This document shows, in pieces, positions 1 to 9,005 of a stretch of DNA of 64,000 nucleotides. The first letter of the stretch is position 1. The number at the start of each line of letters is the position of its first letter. The DNA is from Brevundimonas sp. LM2 (GTDB lineage Bacteria > Pseudomonadota > Alphaproteobacteria > Caulobacterales > Caulobacteraceae). A program made the translations under genes and the position numbers. The stretch covers positions 2,522,501 through 2,586,500 of the forward strand of contig NZ_CP019508.1 of assembly GCF_002002865.1 (NCBI RefSeq). Direction: 5' to 3'. The notes below the pieces were generated by a model, which saw only the letters and a program-made list of their open reading frames with translations, had not been told where the DNA came from and ran no database searches.

Positions 1-60
1 GATCAGGTCCAGCAGCGAGCCGGTGGGCGCGCTCAGGGTCGGGTGGGCGGACAGGGACAT
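1..60 (-). CDS. 5' end of an unidentified gene (truncated by window edge)
   Basis: Reading leftwards from an ATG at 58-60, 20 codons are open to the window edge, beginning MSLSAHPTLSAPTGSLLDLI. A GGAG sequence lies about 7 bases upstream of the ATG, which supports a real start. The fragment is too short to assign a family. It would be transcribed divergently from the Phd/VapC module. The call rests only on the open frame, the start codon and the ribosome-binding site. Confidence 0.4.
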   Translation of the reverse strand, partial: MSLSAHPTLSAPTGSLLDLI

Positions 61-134
61 GAACGGGCTCCGGTTTCGAGGCCGGAAGCTAGGCGCGCCG
101 CCCCGGCCGGACAACCCGTTGCCGATGCCGCAAT

Positions 135-158
135 TTATGGCTATATTTATGGCCATAA
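135..158. promoter_or_regulatory. Candidate autoregulatory operator of the Phd/VapC module
   Basis: A perfect 12-bp palindrome, TTATGGCCATAA, occupies 147-158, and its left half TTATGGC is repeated at 135-141, exactly 12 bp (about one helical turn) upstream. The site is AT-rich in a GC-rich background and ends 15 bases before the antitoxin start. Phd/YefM antitoxins are known to bind palindromes over their own promoters, so this is the likely operator and probably overlaps the promoter. Binding itself is inferred. Confidence 0.6.
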
Positions 159-173
159 TCCGGGAGAGCGGTC

Positions 174-422
174 ATGGCCACCTACGGCGTCGCCGAAGCC
201 AAGAACAACTTCACCCACCTGCTCGACCGCGTTCAGAGCGGAGAGAAGATCACCATCACCCGCCACGGCAAGCCAATCGCGGAAATGAACCCGCCGCCGA
301 AACGCACGCTGGAACAACGTCGCGCGGCCCAGGCCTATTTCGCTGAGCGACGTAAGGCGCAGAAGCCCTTGCCCATGAGCGCCGTCGAGCTTCTTCATAT
401 GGATGACGAGCCCGAGCGGTGA
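174..422 (+). CDS. Phd/YefM-family antitoxin
   Basis: This 82-residue protein starts MATYGVAEAKNNFTHLLDRV and continues with the VQSGEKITITRHGKPIAEM pattern of the Phd/YefM (prevent-host-death) fold. The N-terminal half should bind DNA as a dimer. The C-terminal half, rich in Arg, Glu and Lys, is the part expected to wrap and neutralise the PIN toxin. A purine-rich GGGAGAG lies just before the ATG. The stop codon overlaps the GTG start of the downstream PIN gene (GTGA), implying translational coupling. Length and architecture are normal for the family. Confidence 0.9.
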   Translation: MATYGVAEAKNNFTHLLDRVQSGEKITITRHGKPIAEMNPPPKRTLEQRRAAQAYFAERRKAQKPLPMSAVELLHMDDEPER

Positions 423-874
423 TCGACTATCTCGACGCCTCGGTCATCGTGTCCATCATTTTGAACGAACGCTCCAGCGCAAGCGTTGCCGCGACAATCG
501 ACCAGTCCGACGCCGATATCATCGTCAGTCAGTTCGCCATCGCCGAGACATCTTCGGCGGTCTCGCGCCTGTTTCGAATGAGAGAACGGTCGCGGGAGTT
601 GACTGAGGGTCTGCTGCTCGACATCGACAAATGGGTTGAGGCGACAGCCGACCTCAGCGAGGCCGTCAACGAGGACGTCTTGCGCGCAACCGAACTTGTT
701 CGCAACCTCGACCTGAAACTTCGAGCGCCGGACGCCCTTCACCTTGCGGTGGCGGAGCGGCTGGAGGCTCGACTGATCACCCTCGATATCAATCTTCACG
801 CCGCCGCGATTGCGGTGGGCGTGCGATCTCACAATCCCGCCGAGGCCGATGCGCCCGGCGATCCGAAAGACTGA
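419..874 (+). CDS. VapC-type PIN-domain ribonuclease toxin
   Basis: This 151-residue protein is the toxin partner of the upstream Phd-type antitoxin. PIN-domain acidic residues are visible: D6 in YLDASVIV, E43 in FAIAETSS, D105 in APDALHLA, and D123 in LITLDINL. Together they would form the metal-binding nuclease site. VapC toxins typically cut tRNA or rRNA; the target here cannot be read from sequence. Translation starts at GTG 419, overlapping the antitoxin stop. The gene stops at 872-874 and the rnr start codon follows with no gap, so toxin and RNase R are probably co-transcribed. Confidence 0.88.
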   Translation: MIDYLDASVIVSIILNERSSASVAATIDQSDADIIVSQFAIAETSSAVSRLFRMRERSRELTEGLLLDIDKWVEATADLSEAVNEDVLRATELVRNLDLKLRAPDALHLAVAERLEARLITLDINLHAAAIAVGVRSHNPAEADAPGDPKD

Positions 875-3217
875 ATGACCAAGACCCCCAAACGCCCCGC
901 CGCCGGCCTGCCGGACGAGGCCACCCTGCTGGCCTTCCTGCGCGACGCCGGCAGCGCGGAAAAGGGCGACATCGCCCGCCACTTCGGCCTCAAGGGCGAA
1001 GACCGCCGCTGCTTGCGCGAAATGATCCGCGGCCTCGAAGCCGCCGGCAAGCTGGGCAAGCGCGGCCGCAAGGCCTTTTCCGAAGCCGGCGCCCTGCCCC
1101 CCGTCGGCGTCGCCGATGTGGTCGAGAAGGACAACGACGGCGAACTGTATGTCCGCCTGGTCGAGGCCTCGGCCGATGCGCCCAATGCCCTACTGATCCC
1201 CGACAAGGGCAAGCCCGGCCCCGCCCCCGGCCTGGGCGACCGCGTGCTGGCCAAGTTCGAGCTGGGCTCCAACGGCTGGGAAGCCCGGCTGATCAAGACG
1301 CTGGACACCAACGCCAATCGCGTCCTCGGCGTGATCCGCAAGTCGAACAAGGAGACCCGGGTCGAGCCCGTCGACCGCCGCTCCAAGGACGTCCTGATCG
1401 TGCCCGCGGTCCAGGCGACCGACCTGCGCGACGGCGACCTGGTCCTGGCCGCGATCGAGAAGTCCGACCAGCGTTATGGCCACAAGCGCGGCAAGATCCT
1501 GGAGACCGTCGGCCGCGAGGACGACCCCCGCGCCGCCTCCCTGATCGCCATCCACACTCACGGCGTGCCCATGGGCTTCTCCGAGGCGGTGGAGCAGGAA
1601 GCCGAGCACCAGGACCTGCCGACGCTGAAGGGCCGCGACGACCTGCGCGACATCCCCTTCGTCACCATCGACCCCGCCGACGCGCGCGACCACGACGACG
1701 CCGTATATGCCCAGCGCGACGAGGATCCGAAGAACGAGGGCGGCTGGATCGTCTGGGTCGCCATCGCCGACGTCGCCGCCTATGTCCGCCCCAACACCAG
1801 CCTGGACCGCGAGGCCCGGGCCAAGGGCAACTCCACCTATTTCCCCGACCGCGTCGAGCCGATGCTGCCCGAGCGGCTGTCGAACGGCCTGTGCAGCCTG
1901 AAACAGGGCGAGAACCGCGCGACCCTGGCCGTGCGTATGGTCTTCGACAAGGAGGGCCGCAAACTGGGCCACAAGTTCCACCGCGGCCTGATGCGCAGCC
2001 ACGCCAGCCTGTCCTACGAACAGGCCCAGGCCGCCATCGACGGAGTCGAGAACGGCGGCGGCACCGACGACACTACCGGCCCGATCATGGACGCGATCCT
2101 CACGCCCCTGTGGAGCGCCTACCACACCATGCTGAAGGGCCGGCTGAAGCGCGCCCCCCTGCAGATCGACAGCGCCGAGCGCCGCATCCGCATGTCGCCG
2201 GACGGCGGCATCGCCTCCATCGAGAAACGCGTCAGCCTGGAGGCCCACCGGCTGATCGAGGAGATGATGGTCCAGGCCAATGTCTGCGCCGCAGAGACGC
2301 TCGAGGCCAAGAAGACGCCCCTGATCTTCCGCGTCCACGACACCCCCAGCCAGGAGAAGGTCTTCAACCTGGCCGACTTCCTGTCGACCCTCGGCAAGCC
2401 CTGGAACAAGGGCGAGGCCCCGACGACCAAACGCTTCAACAAACTGCTGGACGAGACCCGCGACGGCCCCCACGCCGAGGTGGTCAACGAGGTCGTTCTG
2501 CGCAGCCAGATGCAGGCCATCTACAGCCCGGACAACGTCGGCCATTTCGGCCTGAACCTGGATCGCTACGCCCACTTCACCTCGCCGATCCGGCGCTATT
2601 CCGACCTGATCGTCCACCGCGGCCTGATCCGGGCCCTGAACCTGGGCTCGGACGGCCTGACCGACCGCGAGATCGCCGAGCTGCCGGCCATCGCCGACCA
2701 GGTGACCCTGACCGAGCGCCGCTCCATGGCCGCCGAGCGCGACGCCATGGACCGCTATATCGCCGCCTTCCTGGAGGACCGTGTCGGCGCCACCTTCACC
2801 GGCCGGATCACCGGGGTGACCCGCTTCGGCCTGTTCGTCCGTCTGGACGAGACCGGGGCCGACGGCCTGGTCCCCGTCTCGTCTCTGGGCAACGAATACT
2901 TCACCCACGACGACCGCGCCCATGCCCTGGTCGGCGAACGCTCGGGCCAGCGCTACACCCTGGGCCGGGCGGTGGAGGTCAAGCTGAAGGAGGCCACGCC
3001 CATCACCGGCGGCCTGCTGTTCGAGATGCTGTCCGACCCCGAGGCCCGAGATCCGAACGCGGCCGCCCCCCGCCTGGGCCTGCGCGGTCGCGGTCCCGCC
3101 GGCGGCGGCAACGGCCCGCCCAAGCGCGGCTCCGGTCGTCCGGGCGGTCCCAAGCCCCCCAGCGGCGGACGCCCGTCCGGCGGCCTGAAAGGCGTGCGCA
3201 AAGGCAAGCGGCGGTAG
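875..3217 (+). CDS. rnr: Ribonuclease R
   Basis: This 780-residue RNB-family 3'-5' exoribonuclease degrades structured RNA. It has an N-terminal winged-helix-like segment, then cold-shock-type domains, the RNB catalytic core with TIDPADARDHDDAV (the Mg-binding acidic cluster), and a C-terminal S1 domain (TFTGRITGVTRFGLFVRLDE). The tail after about residue 725 is Gly/Pro/Arg/Lys-rich and probably an RNA-binding extension. The start at 875 directly abuts the vapC stop and has no clear ribosome-binding site of its own beyond GAAAGA, suggesting coupling to vapC. Length and motifs are complete. Confidence 0.96.
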   Translation: MTKTPKRPAAGLPDEATLLAFLRDAGSAEKGDIARHFGLKGEDRRCLREMIRGLEAAGKLGKRGRKAFSEAGALPPVGVADVVEKDNDGELYVRLVEASADAPNALLIPDKGKPGPAPGLGDRVLAKFELGSNGWEARLIKTLDTNANRVLGVIRKSNKETRVEPVDRRSKDVLIVPAVQATDLRDGDLVLAAIEKSDQRYGHKRGKILETVGREDDPRAASLIAIHTHGVPMGFSEAVEQEAEHQDLPTLKGRDDLRDIPFVTIDPADARDHDDAVYAQRDEDPKNEGGWIVWVAIADVAAYVRPNTSLDREARAKGNSTYFPDRVEPMLPERLSNGLCSLKQGENRATLAVRMVFDKEGRKLGHKFHRGLMRSHASLSYEQAQAAIDGVENGGGTDDTTGPIMDAILTPLWSAYHTMLKGRLKRAPLQIDSAERRIRMSPDGGIASIEKRVSLEAHRLIEEMMVQANVCAAETLEAKKTPLIFRVHDTPSQEKVFNLADFLSTLGKPWNKGEAPTTKRFNKLLDETRDGPHAEVVNEVVLRSQMQAIYSPDNVGHFGLNLDRYAHFTSPIRRYSDLIVHRGLIRALNLGSDGLTDREIAELPAIADQVTLTERRSMAAERDAMDRYIAAFLEDRVGATFTGRITGVTRFGLFVRLDETGADGLVPVSSLGNEYFTHDDRAHALVGERSGQRYTLGRAVEVKLKEATPITGGLLFEMLSDPEARDPNAAAPRLGLRGRGPAGGGNGPPKRGSGRPGGPKPPSGGRPSGGLKGVRKGKRR

Positions 3218-3302
3218 GGCACGACGCCTCGGCCAATCGGTCGCCCATCCTGGGCCATCCCGGCCTGATATGACCCGCCCGGACTTCAAAGGAGTGTTCG
3301 TC

Positions 3303-3719
3303 ATGCCGCGTCTGGTTCTGGGCCTGTCCCTCGTCGCGGCCGTGGCCGTCGCCGCCTGTGGCGAGGTCGATGTCGAGACGGCCAGTCGCAACGCCGCCAT
3401 GGCCGCGCTGGAGGCCAGCCATCCCGAGATCGTGCAGGGCGTGCGCGCGGCCCAGACGCTGCGCCAGGCGGCCGCGACCTGCGGCTGGGAAGACGTCGAC
3501 GCCGCGCGCCTGGCCCGGACGGCGGTGTCCGGCATCGAGGAGCCCCCGCTCCGCGCCGCCGCCTCGAGCCTGGTCGAGGACCTGATCATCGCGCCGGCCT
3601 CCGGCCCCGCTACCAGCGCTACAACTGCGGCCAGCGACTGCTCGCCCGAAGTCCGACAGGCGCTCGAGGCTCAGATCGCGGCCATCGCCCAGGGCGGCAG
3701 CGAAACGGAAGCCGGCTGA
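3303..3719 (+). CDS. Small secreted lipoprotein, function unknown
   Basis: The 138-residue product begins with a typical lipoprotein signal, MPRLVLGLSLVAAVAVAACG, with a cysteine after a VAA lipobox. The rest is Ala/Glu-rich and soluble, with three further Cys. The start at 3303 is chosen over an in-frame ATG at 3270 because AAGGAGTG lies at 3289-3296 and the signal peptide starts there. It follows rnr by 85 bp on the same strand and is convergent with the LysR gene. No family was recognised. Confidence 0.7.
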   Translation: MPRLVLGLSLVAAVAVAACGEVDVETASRNAAMAALEASHPEIVQGVRAAQTLRQAAATCGWEDVDAARLARTAVSGIEEPPLRAAASSLVEDLIIAPASGPATSATTAASDCSPEVRQALEAQIAAIAQGGSETEAG

Positions 3720-3725
3720 CCGACG

Positions 3726-4637
3726 CTACCCGAGCCGCTCCGCCAGATAATCCACGAACACGCGCACCCGCGCCGGGGTGTTCGCCCCGCCGACGAAGAC
3801 GGTGTGGATCGCCTCGCGGTCTCCCGGATTGAACGCCTCCAGCAGGGGGATCAGTCGTCCGTCGCGGATGTCGTCCTCGGCGCTGAAGGCCCCGACGCGG
3901 GTGATCCCCACCCCGTCGCGCGCCAGCTGGGTCAGGGTCTCGCCGTTGTTGGCCTCGACCGGACCCCGCACGGTCAGGGCGAAATCGACCCCGTCGCGCC
4001 GGAACGGCCAGACCGGCTCGGCCCGGCGGAAGCTGAAGTTCAGGCAGTCGTGGTTGTGCAGGTCTTCCGGGACCGCCGGCTCCCCGCGTCGCATCAGATA
4101 GTCCGGCGACGCGACCACGATCCGCCCCGTCTCACCGAGTTTCCTCGCGGTCAGGCCGCTGTCGGCCAGCCGGCCGAACCGGATCGCCACGTCCGCCTGC
4201 CCCGCCGCGACATCGACGACGGCATCGGTCAGGCTGATCTCCACCAGGATGTGCGGATAGAGCGCCAAAAAATCCTTGAGCAGCGGCACGACCACCAGTC
4301 GCCCATGCGCCAGGGCCGCGCTGACCCGCAGCCGCCCCCTCGGTGCCCCCTGATCCGCCACCGCCTGTTCCGCGTCGTCGAGATCCGCCAGAATCCGCCG
4401 CGCCGCGCCCAGATAGGTCTGCCCCTCCGCCGTCAACGTCAGCAGCCGCGTGGTCCGCAGCAACAGTCGCACCCCGAGCCGCGCCTCGATCCTGTCGATC
4501 GTCCGGCTCACCGCAGACGGCGTCAGCCCCAGCCGACGCCCCGCCGACGACAGGCTGCCGGCGTCCGCCACCGTCGCGAACACCTGCATCTCCCGCGCCC
4601 GGTCCATCCCGGCGGTTGACGGCGTCTTTGCGTTCAA
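3726..4637 (-). CDS. LysR-family transcriptional regulator
   Basis: The 303-residue protein has an N-terminal winged helix-turn-helix (about residues 15-75, FATVADAGSLSSAGRRLGLT then SAVSRTIDRIE) and a C-terminal effector-binding domain, as in LysR regulators of small oxidoreductase genes. The TTG start at 4637 is preceded by AAGGA at good spacing; an internal ATG (residue 11) has no such site. The gene is divergent from an aldo-keto reductase, the usual target arrangement for LysR proteins. The inducer cannot be inferred. Confidence 0.92.
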   Translation of the reverse strand: MNAKTPSTAGMDRAREMQVFATVADAGSLSSAGRRLGLTPSAVSRTIDRIEARLGVRLLLRTTRLLTLTAEGQTYLGAARRILADLDDAEQAVADQGAPRGRLRVSAALAHGRLVVVPLLKDFLALYPHILVEISLTDAVVDVAAGQADVAIRFGRLADSGLTARKLGETGRIVVASPDYLMRRGEPAVPEDLHNHDCLNFSFRRAEPVWPFRRDGVDFALTVRGPVEANNGETLTQLARDGVGITRVGAFSAEDDIRDGRLIPLLEAFNPGDREAIHTVFVGGANTPARVRVFVDYLAERLG

Positions 4638-4725
4638 ATCATAGATCCTTCGCCTGTCGCCTTCCTACCAATGGTCTTGGGGGGTGTCCATCTATGCATC
4701 AGACAGCAACCCCACGGATTTCGAC

Positions 4726-5760
4726 ATGGACTATCGTCAACTCGGCGCTTCCGGCCTTCGCGTTCCCGTCCTCAGCTTCGGCACCGGAACGTTCGGCGGC
4801 ACGGGCCCCCTGTTCGGAGCCTGGGGAACCAGCGACGCCGCCGAGGCCCGCCGCCTGATCGACATCTGCCTCGAGGCCGGGGTCAATCTGTTCGACACCG
4901 CCGACGTCTATTCCGACGGCGCGTCCGAACGGGTGCTGGGCGAGGCGATCAAGGGCCGCCGCGACGATGTCCTCATCTCCACCAAGACCGGCCTGCCCAC
5001 GGGCGATAGCCCCGGCGACTGGGGCGTCTCGCGCGGTCGCCTGATCGCCTCCGTCGAGGCGGCCTTGAAGCGGCTCGGCACGGACCGGATCGACCTGCTG
5101 CAGTTGCATGCCTACGACGCCTCGACGCCGGTTGATGAGCTTCTGGCGACGCTGGACGCCCTCGTGACCTCCGGCAAGGTCCGCTACACCGGCGTCTCCA
5201 ACTACCCGGGCTGGGCCCTGATGAAGGCGCAGGCTGCGGCCGACCGCGACGCCCGGCCCCGCTTCGTCGCCCATCAGGTCTACTATTCGCTGATCGGCCG
5301 CGCCTATGAAGCCGACCTGATGCCGCTCGCTGCGGATCAGGGCATCGGCGCCCTGGTCTGGAGCCCGCTCGGCTGGGGCCGGCTGACCGGCAAGGTCCGG
5401 CGCGACGCCCCGATCCCCGAGGGCAGTCGCCTGCACGACACGGCCCAGTTCGCGCCGCCGGTCGACGACGAGCATCTGTACCGCGTTGTCGACGCCCTCG
5501 ATGTCGTCGCGGCCGAGACCGGCAAGACCGTGCCCCAGATCGCCATCAACTGGCTGCTGCAACGTCCGACCGTCTCCTCGGTCATCATCGGCGCCCGCAA
5601 CGAGGAACAGCTGCGCCAGAACCTGGGCGCCGTCGGCTGGAGCCTGACGCCGGCCCAGGTCGCCGCTCTCGACACTGCCAGCGACGTCCTGCCCCCCTAT
5701 CCCCACACCCCCTATCGGCAACAGGCCGGCTTCGCCCGCCTCAACCCGCCGCTGGTCTGA
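4726..5760 (+). CDS. Aldo/keto reductase
   Basis: The 344-residue NADPH-dependent TIM-barrel oxidoreductase shows the catalytic tetrad: Asp and Tyr in NLFDTADVYSDG, Lys in ISTKTG, and His in LLQLHAYD. The C-terminal phosphate-binding stretch reads SSVIIGARNEEQLRQNL. The start at 4726 gives the standard MDYRQLGASGLRVP beginning; a GTG at 4684 in frame would add 14 atypical residues. The gene is divergent from the LysR gene and 12 bp from the MFS gene, so the two are probably a LysR-controlled unit. Substrate unknown. Confidence 0.93.
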   Translation: MDYRQLGASGLRVPVLSFGTGTFGGTGPLFGAWGTSDAAEARRLIDICLEAGVNLFDTADVYSDGASERVLGEAIKGRRDDVLISTKTGLPTGDSPGDWGVSRGRLIASVEAALKRLGTDRIDLLQLHAYDASTPVDELLATLDALVTSGKVRYTGVSNYPGWALMKAQAAADRDARPRFVAHQVYYSLIGRAYEADLMPLAADQGIGALVWSPLGWGRLTGKVRRDAPIPEGSRLHDTAQFAPPVDDEHLYRVVDALDVVAAETGKTVPQIAINWLLQRPTVSSVIIGARNEEQLRQNLGAVGWSLTPAQVAALDTASDVLPPYPHTPYRQQAGFARLNPPLV

Positions 5761-5772
5761 GTCAGAATTCCC

Positions 5773-6948
5773 ATGAAACTGAACCCTCCCCTCCTCGCCC
5801 TCGCGGCGGGTGCCTTCGGCATCGGCGTGACCGAGTTCGCCCCGATGGGCCTGTTGCCCATCATCGCCACCGACCTCGGCGTCTCCATCCCGACGGCGGG
5901 CCTGTTGATCAGCGCCTATGCCCTGGGTGTCGTCCTCGGCGCCCCGCTGATGACCCTGACGACGGGCAAGGTTCCCCGCCGCACCCTGCTGATCGGGCTC
6001 GCCGCCATCTTCACGCTCGGCAACCTTCTGTCGGCGCTCGCCCCCGATTACGGGACCCTGATGGCCGCCCGGGTGATCACGTCCCTGAACCACGGAGCCT
6101 TCTTCGGCGTCGGATCGATCGTGGCTGCGGGCCTGGTCGCCCCGAACCGTCAGGCGGGCGCCGTCGCCTCCATGTTTATGGGCCTGACCCTCGCCAACGT
6201 CGTCGGCGTGCCCCTGGCCGCCTGGGCCGGCGACGCGCTCGGCTGGCGCGCCTCCTTCTGGGGCGTGACCGCCATCGGCCTGTTCGTCATGGCCGCCCTG
6301 CGCCTGACCCGGCCGAAACTCCCCGCCCCCGAGGATGCCGACGCCCTGGCGGAACTGAAGGTGCTCGGCCGCGGCCCCGTCCTCGCCGCCCTCGCCCTGA
6401 CCGTGATCGGTGCCAGCGGCATGTTCACCGTCTTCACCTACATCGCCCCGATCCTGCAGGACGTGACCCGTGCCTCGCTCGGCTTCGTCACCGCCATGCT
6501 GGTCACCTATGGCCTCGGCCTCACGCTCGGCAACTGGCTGGGCGGCCGGTTCGCCGACAGGTCGGTCGACCGGACCCTGATCGTCACCCTGATCGCCTCG
6601 TCCGTCCTGCTGATCGCCTTCGCCTTCGCCATGCCGTTCGCGGCCCCGACGGCGGTGCTGATCTTCCTTTGGGGCGTCGCCTCCTTTGCCCTGGTCCCGC
6701 CGCTGCAGGTTCGTGTCATGGCCGCCGCATCGGATGCGCCCAATCTGGCCTCGGCCATGAACATCGGCGCCTTCAACCTCGGCAACGCCATCGGCGCCGC
6801 CCTGGGCGGGGCGGTGATCGCCGCCGGCCTCGGTCTCCCGGCCGTGGCGCTTGCAGGCGCGGCGGCTTCGGCGTCCGGTCTGGCCCTGCTGCTGTGGCTG
6901 CGCTGGAGCGACCGTCGCGCCCGCCTCATCGCTTGTCCCGCAGGCTGA
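5773..6948 (+). CDS. MFS exporter, DHA1 / arabinose-efflux-permease-like
   Basis: The 391-residue inner-membrane protein has about 12 hydrophobic segments and the N-terminal signature TEFAPMGLLPIIATDLGVSI seen in AraJ/YdhP-type drug:proton antiporters. GALMTL-like and GKVPRRTLL sequences mark the loop between helices 2 and 3. It lies 12 bp after the aldo-keto reductase and is probably co-transcribed with it under LysR control, a common arrangement for small-molecule resistance. The substrate is not predictable from sequence. Confidence 0.9.
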   Translation: MKLNPPLLALAAGAFGIGVTEFAPMGLLPIIATDLGVSIPTAGLLISAYALGVVLGAPLMTLTTGKVPRRTLLIGLAAIFTLGNLLSALAPDYGTLMAARVITSLNHGAFFGVGSIVAAGLVAPNRQAGAVASMFMGLTLANVVGVPLAAWAGDALGWRASFWGVTAIGLFVMAALRLTRPKLPAPEDADALAELKVLGRGPVLAALALTVIGASGMFTVFTYIAPILQDVTRASLGFVTAMLVTYGLGLTLGNWLGGRFADRSVDRTLIVTLIASSVLLIAFAFAMPFAAPTAVLIFLWGVASFALVPPLQVRVMAAASDAPNLASAMNIGAFNLGNAIGAALGGAVIAAGLGLPAVALAGAAASASGLALLLWLRWSDRRARLIACPAG

Positions 6949-6992
6949 TTTTCGCCCCTGCTCCCGGCACGGCGCGGTGCTAGTCTCGCGCC

Positions 6993-7709
6993 GTGCCGAC
7001 CTCCCCCCACCAACCCTTCGACGCCGATCAGGACCTCCGCGATGCCCCGCGCGCCCCTGGTCCGCGCCAGCGACCCAAGGACGCCGCCACCCTGATCCTC
7101 GTGCGGGGCGGCCGGACGCCCGAGGTCCTGATGGGCCGCCGGGCGCCGGGTCATGTCTTCATGGCCTCCAAATGGGTCTTTCCGGGCGGCCGGATCGATC
7201 GCGCCGACTTCACCGCCGCCGCCGCCACCGACCCGGGGGCCGCCACCCGCGCCCGGCTGGAGAGCGAACTGGCCCCCCACCGCGCCCGCGCCCTGTGCCT
7301 GACCGCCGTGCGCGAGACCTTCGAGGAGACCGGCCTGGTCCTGGGCCGCGCGGTGCCCCCCGCGTCCGTCGCCGGCCCGTGGCGCGCCTTCCGCGCCGCC
7401 GGGGCCCTGCCCGACCTCGCCGCCCTGTCCTACGTCGCCCGCGCCATCACCCCGCCGGGCCGCACCCGCCGGTTCGACGCCCGGTTCTTCATGGCCGACG
7501 CCTCTGCCCTGCTCGCTCCCGAGCCCACCGCCGGGTCGGGCGAGCTGGACGAGATCGCCTGGCTGCCCCTGGACGCGGCGCGCGCGCTCGACCTGCCGTC
7601 CATCACCCGCTTCGTCCTGGCCGAGGTGGCCGAGCGGCTGAGCCAGGCCGACCGGCCGATGCCGTTCGTCCGCATGGTCCGCGGCCAGCACCGGGTGACC
7701 CATGACTGA
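6993..7709 (+). CDS. NUDIX hydrolase
   Basis: The 238-residue protein carries a NUDIX domain with GGRIDRADF followed, after an insertion, by the core RETFEETGLVLG, which supplies the metal-binding glutamates. The insertion makes the box longer than the standard 23 residues, as in CoA-pyrophosphatase and related subgroups. Substrate is a nucleoside diphosphate linked to an unknown group. GTG at 6993 is the likely start. The 3' end overlaps the next gene by 8 bp, indicating coupled translation. Confidence 0.88.
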   Translation: MPTSPHQPFDADQDLRDAPRAPGPRQRPKDAATLILVRGGRTPEVLMGRRAPGHVFMASKWVFPGGRIDRADFTAAAATDPGAATRARLESELAPHRARALCLTAVRETFEETGLVLGRAVPPASVAGPWRAFRAAGALPDLAALSYVARAITPPGRTRRFDARFFMADASALLAPEPTAGSGELDEIAWLPLDAARALDLPSITRFVLAEVAERLSQADRPMPFVRMVRGQHRVTHD

Positions 7710-8106
7710 GACCCTGACCCTGCGCCTGACCATCGCCGACCCGTTCGCAGGCCTGCACTACAGCCTGCAGGACGCCAAGAACGCGGCGGTCGACATCCGT
7801 CTGTCCGACGGCGCGCCGCTCAGCTTCGACGTGCCGGTGACGCTACGGCCGGACGGCCAGCTGGGCGGGACCTTCGTGCGGCGCGAGGGGCCGGTCCGGC
7901 GCTTCGTCTACATCGTCCTGGCCGGCAGCGTGGCCGAGGTGCCCGAACCGATCCGGCGGCGCGCCAAGATCGACGTCCACGACATCCCGGCCGCCCTGCG
8001 CGTCCCGGGCGCGGTGCTGGAAGTTACCCTTCCCGGTCGGGGCCGGGACGGCACCCCGGCCTGCGCCACCGTGCGGCCCCTGACGCCGTGGCGCACCGTC
8101 GGCTGA
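7702..8106 (+). CDS. DUF5990-like protein, function unknown
   Basis: This 134-residue soluble protein, MTETLTLRLTIADPFAGLHY at the start, resembles the DUF5990 family (a mostly beta protein of about 130-150 residues); the assignment is from memory of the family pattern. Its ATG lies inside the end of the NUDIX gene, so the two are translationally coupled. No catalytic motif is evident. A role connected with the NUDIX substrate is possible but not shown. Confidence 0.7.
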   Translation: MTETLTLRLTIADPFAGLHYSLQDAKNAAVDIRLSDGAPLSFDVPVTLRPDGQLGGTFVRREGPVRRFVYIVLAGSVAEVPEPIRRRAKIDVHDIPAALRVPGAVLEVTLPGRGRDGTPACATVRPLTPWRTVG

Positions 8107-8165
8107 GGCCGCCCTGATCCGGCCATGGTCGCGGGTCAGCTTCGCCGCAGTGGTGGGGAAAGCGC

Positions 8166-9002
8166 GTGGCGGACGTGGCGTTGCAGGGGACCAGACGACG
8201 CCCGGGCTGGAGCCCCGACCGGCGTCGTCGCGCGACCTTGCTGGCCGGCTCGGTCGTCTTTCATATCGCCATCCTGACGCCCCTGGCGCTGCGGTTCTTC
8301 GAAGAGCCGCTGGTGCCGCGCCGCGATGAGGACCCCGCGATTCCGATCTATCTGGACATCGAGCCCAGGCCACTGTTGCCAGGCGAAGTCGCCCGGACGC
8401 GCGTTCCCGTTGCACGCCCCGCAGGCCCCGTCGCGCCGCTGGACCAGGTGCGTGCAGGCCAGTCGATCCTGCCGGGAACACAGCGTCGAACCGAGGAGAC
8501 GCCTTCCACCCCCGCCCCGCGCATCGCCGCCGGCGCGCCCGCATCCGCCCCCGCCGCCCCGGCCGACGCCTGGCGTCTGACGCCCGAGAGCCAGAGCGCC
8601 GCCGTGGCCCGGTCCCTGCGCACCGGGGCGGCGGGCTGTCGCGCCATGGACGGGCGGCTGACGGCCAGCGAGCAACAGCTTTGCGACGACCGGTTCAATG
8701 CGGCCGCCGGCCAGGCCGGGCCCCTGGGGCCGCGCACCCTCAACGCGGCGGAGGCGCGTCGCGAAGCCGGGTTCGCCCGCGGCGGAGCCCAGGCCCTGGC
8801 GCAGCATGCGGCGCGGCGGCGGCGGCTGTCGGGCGGAGTTGGTATCCTGGGGCCCGGCGACTGCCCGGGGTCGAACCTCGGCGTCGGCTGCGCGGGGGCC
8901 CATCTGGACCCGGCGATCCGTCAGGGCGCGACCACGACCGCCAATCCCGGCCTCGGTTCGAACGACCAGACTCCGATGCGGCCGATCGCCGGTCAGGACT
9001 AG
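8166..9002 (+). CDS. Single-pass membrane protein with Pro/Ala-rich linker, unknown
   Basis: The 278-residue product has a basic N-terminus (RRRPGWSPDRRRRATLL), one transmembrane segment (LLAGSVVFHIAILTPLAL, about residues 25-42), an Ala/Pro-rich linker from about 75 to 145, and a C-terminal domain with several cysteines (GCRAMDG, QLCDDRF, GDCPGSN, GVGCAG). The layout is like TonB or cell-envelope anchors, but no TonB motif was seen. GTG at 8166 is the start. It is convergent with rpoC. No named family was recognised. Confidence 0.72.
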   Translation: MADVALQGTRRRPGWSPDRRRRATLLAGSVVFHIAILTPLALRFFEEPLVPRRDEDPAIPIYLDIEPRPLLPGEVARTRVPVARPAGPVAPLDQVRAGQSILPGTQRRTEETPSTPAPRIAAGAPASAPAAPADAWRLTPESQSAAVARSLRTGAAGCRAMDGRLTASEQQLCDDRFNAAAGQAGPLGPRTLNAAEARREAGFARGGAQALAQHAARRRRLSGGVGILGPGDCPGSNLGVGCAGAHLDPAIRQGATTTANPGLGSNDQTPMRPIAGQD

Positions 9003-9005
9003 GCC

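Noticed and set aside
1190..3589. 799-codon frame opposite rnr
   Set aside because: It overlaps rnr and the lipoprotein gene completely and has low-complexity composition.
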